64,000 nucleotides of DNA from Hyphomicrobiaceae bacterium (GTDB lineage: Bacteria > Pseudomonadota > Alphaproteobacteria > Rhizobiales > Hyphomicrobiaceae). The stretch lies in assembly GCA_016793635.1 (NCBI GenBank), contig JAEUMD010000001.1:222375-286374 (forward strand). The letters are read 5' to 3'. The notes beneath the pieces were generated by a model that worked only from the letters and a program-made list of their open reading frames with translations, searched no databases and was not told the DNA's origin. The position numbers and the translations under genes were made by a program. Positions 62,712 through 64,000 of the stretch are shown here, in pieces (the stretch's first letter is position 1; every line of letters starts with the position of its first letter).

Positions 62712-63653
62712 ATGAAACCAACATACAAACTCGTTCAAACGGCCCAGGTAGCAACATGTAAAACTTCGGCTCAGACCGCTCAAATACTTGCACCGCTGAT
62801 GGCGGCAGCCGCTCAGACCATGAGGCTCGGCGATAGAAAACCGGTAATCTCGGTAAGGCCGTCAACGACCACGAAGCGCCCGACAGGACCGATACACAGA
62901 ATTGTCCACGGCGAATGCCTGGAGATGATGGCCAAGATACCCGACCACTCCATCGACTTCGTCTGCGCCGACTTCCCGTACAACATATCGGGAAAGGGCG
63001 GGCTCACCATGAGCTGAAGCCAGCTCATCAAGGCCGACTTCGGAGACTGGGACAAGTTTCCTTCAGAAGAGGCCTATCTCGACTTCGTGTTCAAGGTCTG
63101 CACCGAGTACCGCCGCATCCTCAAACCGTATGCCAGCATGGTGCTGTTCTTCGGATACCGCCACGCCGGATGGATTGCCCACGAGCTGCAAAGACGCGGG
63201 CTCTTCACGTTCAGAATGCCGCTCATCTGGGTCAAGGATAACCCACAGCCGAGCTACAAGAAGACCAGCTTCAGAAGCGGCTATGAAATGGGGCTCTGGC
63301 TCATCAACGACGGGGCGCAGTACGCCCAGCCGAAGACGTTCAACTTCCTGACACAGGCCCGCATGTGCAACGTCATGAGCTACCTCATCGGCCGCGACGG
63401 CTATAAGCGCACGCAGCATCCGACCGAGAAGCCTGAGTTGTTGACGCGCAGGCTCGTCGAAATCTTCACCGACGAAGGCGACGTCGTACTCGATAACTTC
63501 GCTGGTGGCGGAACCACAGGCGTGGCCGCATTCAAGGCCTGACGCAACGCCATCTCCATCGAGCGCGAGGCGAAATACATCGCCATGATCGAGAAGCGCC
63601 AGAAGGCGGTCGAAGCGCGCTTACGAGACCAGAGTAACAGAGAAAGGGCTTAG
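62712..63653 (+). CDS. Solitary DNA adenine methyltransferase, UGA read as glycine
   Basis: A 313-residue beta-class N6-adenine methylase. Motif IV is DFVCADFPYNISGKGGLTMS, followed by [G]SQLIKADFGDWDKFP. Motif I lies near the C terminus: GDVVLDNFAGGGTTGVAAFK, then A[G]RNAISIEREAKYIAM. The UGA at 63540 falls on the invariant Gly of the G-R-x-x-I-x-I-E motif; the other is at 63015. The stop UAG is at 63651 inside its terminator hairpin. No partner nuclease is adjacent, so it is probably a protective or regulatory methylase of the plasmid. Confidence 0.9.
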
Positions 63654-63661
63654 CCCTTTTT
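63643..63661 (+). terminator. Terminator overlapping the methylase stop
   Basis: AAAGGGC and GCCCTTT form a 7-bp stem around a 3-base loop, followed by further T. The stop codon UAG is part of the loop and arm. Confidence 0.75.
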
Positions 63662-64000
63662 CGTGATTGCAGGTCGAGAGGCCAGCGTCTTTTTCTTTTT
63701 CACCCGCACACGTCCAGAGTGTCCATGAGCGCGTTTGAAAGCGGTTGAATTGCCGTGAAACGTGATGACGCGAGTTGAGCCGATAACGTCAAGCCAAATG
63801 CGCTAACTCGCTTTGACAGCAGGAACGCGGTCAATAGAGTGACAGCAAGACCGTTCGAAGTGCGTGGTTGCAAGATAGCGTTTTCGGGGCGAATGCCGCG
63901 AAAGTATTCGGGCCGAAAGTCCCGAAACATTTCACCCCGAAACAGTCAGAACTGTTTGGGCCGAAAACGCATCTTGCCAAGGCCAGCCCTGGACCCGTCC
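63662..64000. other. Region rich in inverted TTCGGGGC/GCCCCGAA elements
   Basis: About 340 bases with no supported gene. GCGTTTTCGG at 63878-63887 is inverted at 63961-63970 (CCGAAAACGC). Between them lie further TTCGGG/CCCGAA elements, and AACAGT/ACTGTT at 63941-63956. It could be a second replication or recombination site, or a complex terminator. Confidence 0.4.

Noticed and set aside
49975-63653. UGA read as tryptophan (code 4) or as selenocysteine
   Set aside because: Trp or Sec at the Walker A, methylase and SdrD-B positions would break invariant glycines. UGG is used normally for Trp in the same genes. No SECIS-like element follows the UGA codons, and they are far too many.
49975-63653. 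A phage genome with an alternative code
   Set aside because: No capsid, terminase, portal or tail genes are seen. ParA, Rep and iterons point to a plasmid. Parts beyond 64,000 could change this.
63700-63930. A 76-residue minus-strand ORF at the right edge
   Set aside because: It lacks the leader motif of this segment and reads through the inverted-repeat cluster.

Overview
The window joins two kinds of DNA that use different genetic codes. Positions 1 to about 49,870 read as a GC-rich alphaproteobacterial (probably Hyphomicrobiales-like) chromosome carrying mobile islands, with UGA used as an ordinary stop. From about 49,970 to 63,650 the segment has a plasmid backbone in which UGA must be read as glycine (translation table 25, the code of Absconditabacteria/SR1 and Gracilibacteria). 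With UGA read as a stop these genes break into fragments. With UGA read as Gly they become full-length proteins with intact motifs: a ParA Walker A, an initiator Rep, a DNA methylase, and a secreted protein of about 1,297 residues with about 36 in-frame UGA codons. I see no join signature near 49.87-49.97 kb, so an assembly chimera and a real integration of a recoded plasmid are both possible.

Chromosomal part, 1-19.4 kb: a tripartite tricarboxylate uptake operon (tctCBA, minus strand) divergent from an IclR regulator; then a cyclophilin-like protein, a family-2 glycosyltransferase, a cation diffusion facilitator, cytochrome c and a flavin reductase-like protein. A type I secretion module follows (HlyD adaptor, ABC exporter, and a cysteine-rich SdrD-B-domain protein as likely substrate), then an outer-membrane barrel and a complete Mrp Na+/H+ antiporter operon (mrpAB-C-D-E-F-G).

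Islands, 19.4-49.87 kb: a large serine recombinase abuts mrpA. Behind it lie a hybrid histidine kinase, a LysM lipoprotein, a transglycosylase-like protein, a ParA-bactofilin operon with a second bactofilin, a PagL-like barrel, a mobilisation module (MOBF relaxase, coupling protein, accessory protein), a membrane TIR protein and a VapBC pair. A 45-bp half of a tRNA-Met gene marks an attachment site. It is followed by a P4-type integrase, AlpA-like regulators, an XRE/ImmA pair, an HNH nuclease, and a restriction pair (an Eco57I-like methylase/nuclease plus an Mrr-like nuclease).

Recoded segment, 49.97-64 kb: ParA-like ATPase, a small protein and Rep, then eight 21-bp iterons (the replication origin); small unknown genes; an H-NS-like protein; and a Toprim primase-like protein. 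An AT-richer two-gene operon on the minus strand (giant secreted protein plus a membrane-anchored protein) sits between 79-bp direct repeats. Two Api92-like zinc-ribbon paralogues, three small ORFs and a solitary adenine methylase complete it. Most of its genes lack a Shine-Dalgarno sequence and instead carry a TAAC-like motif 8-11 bases before the ATG.
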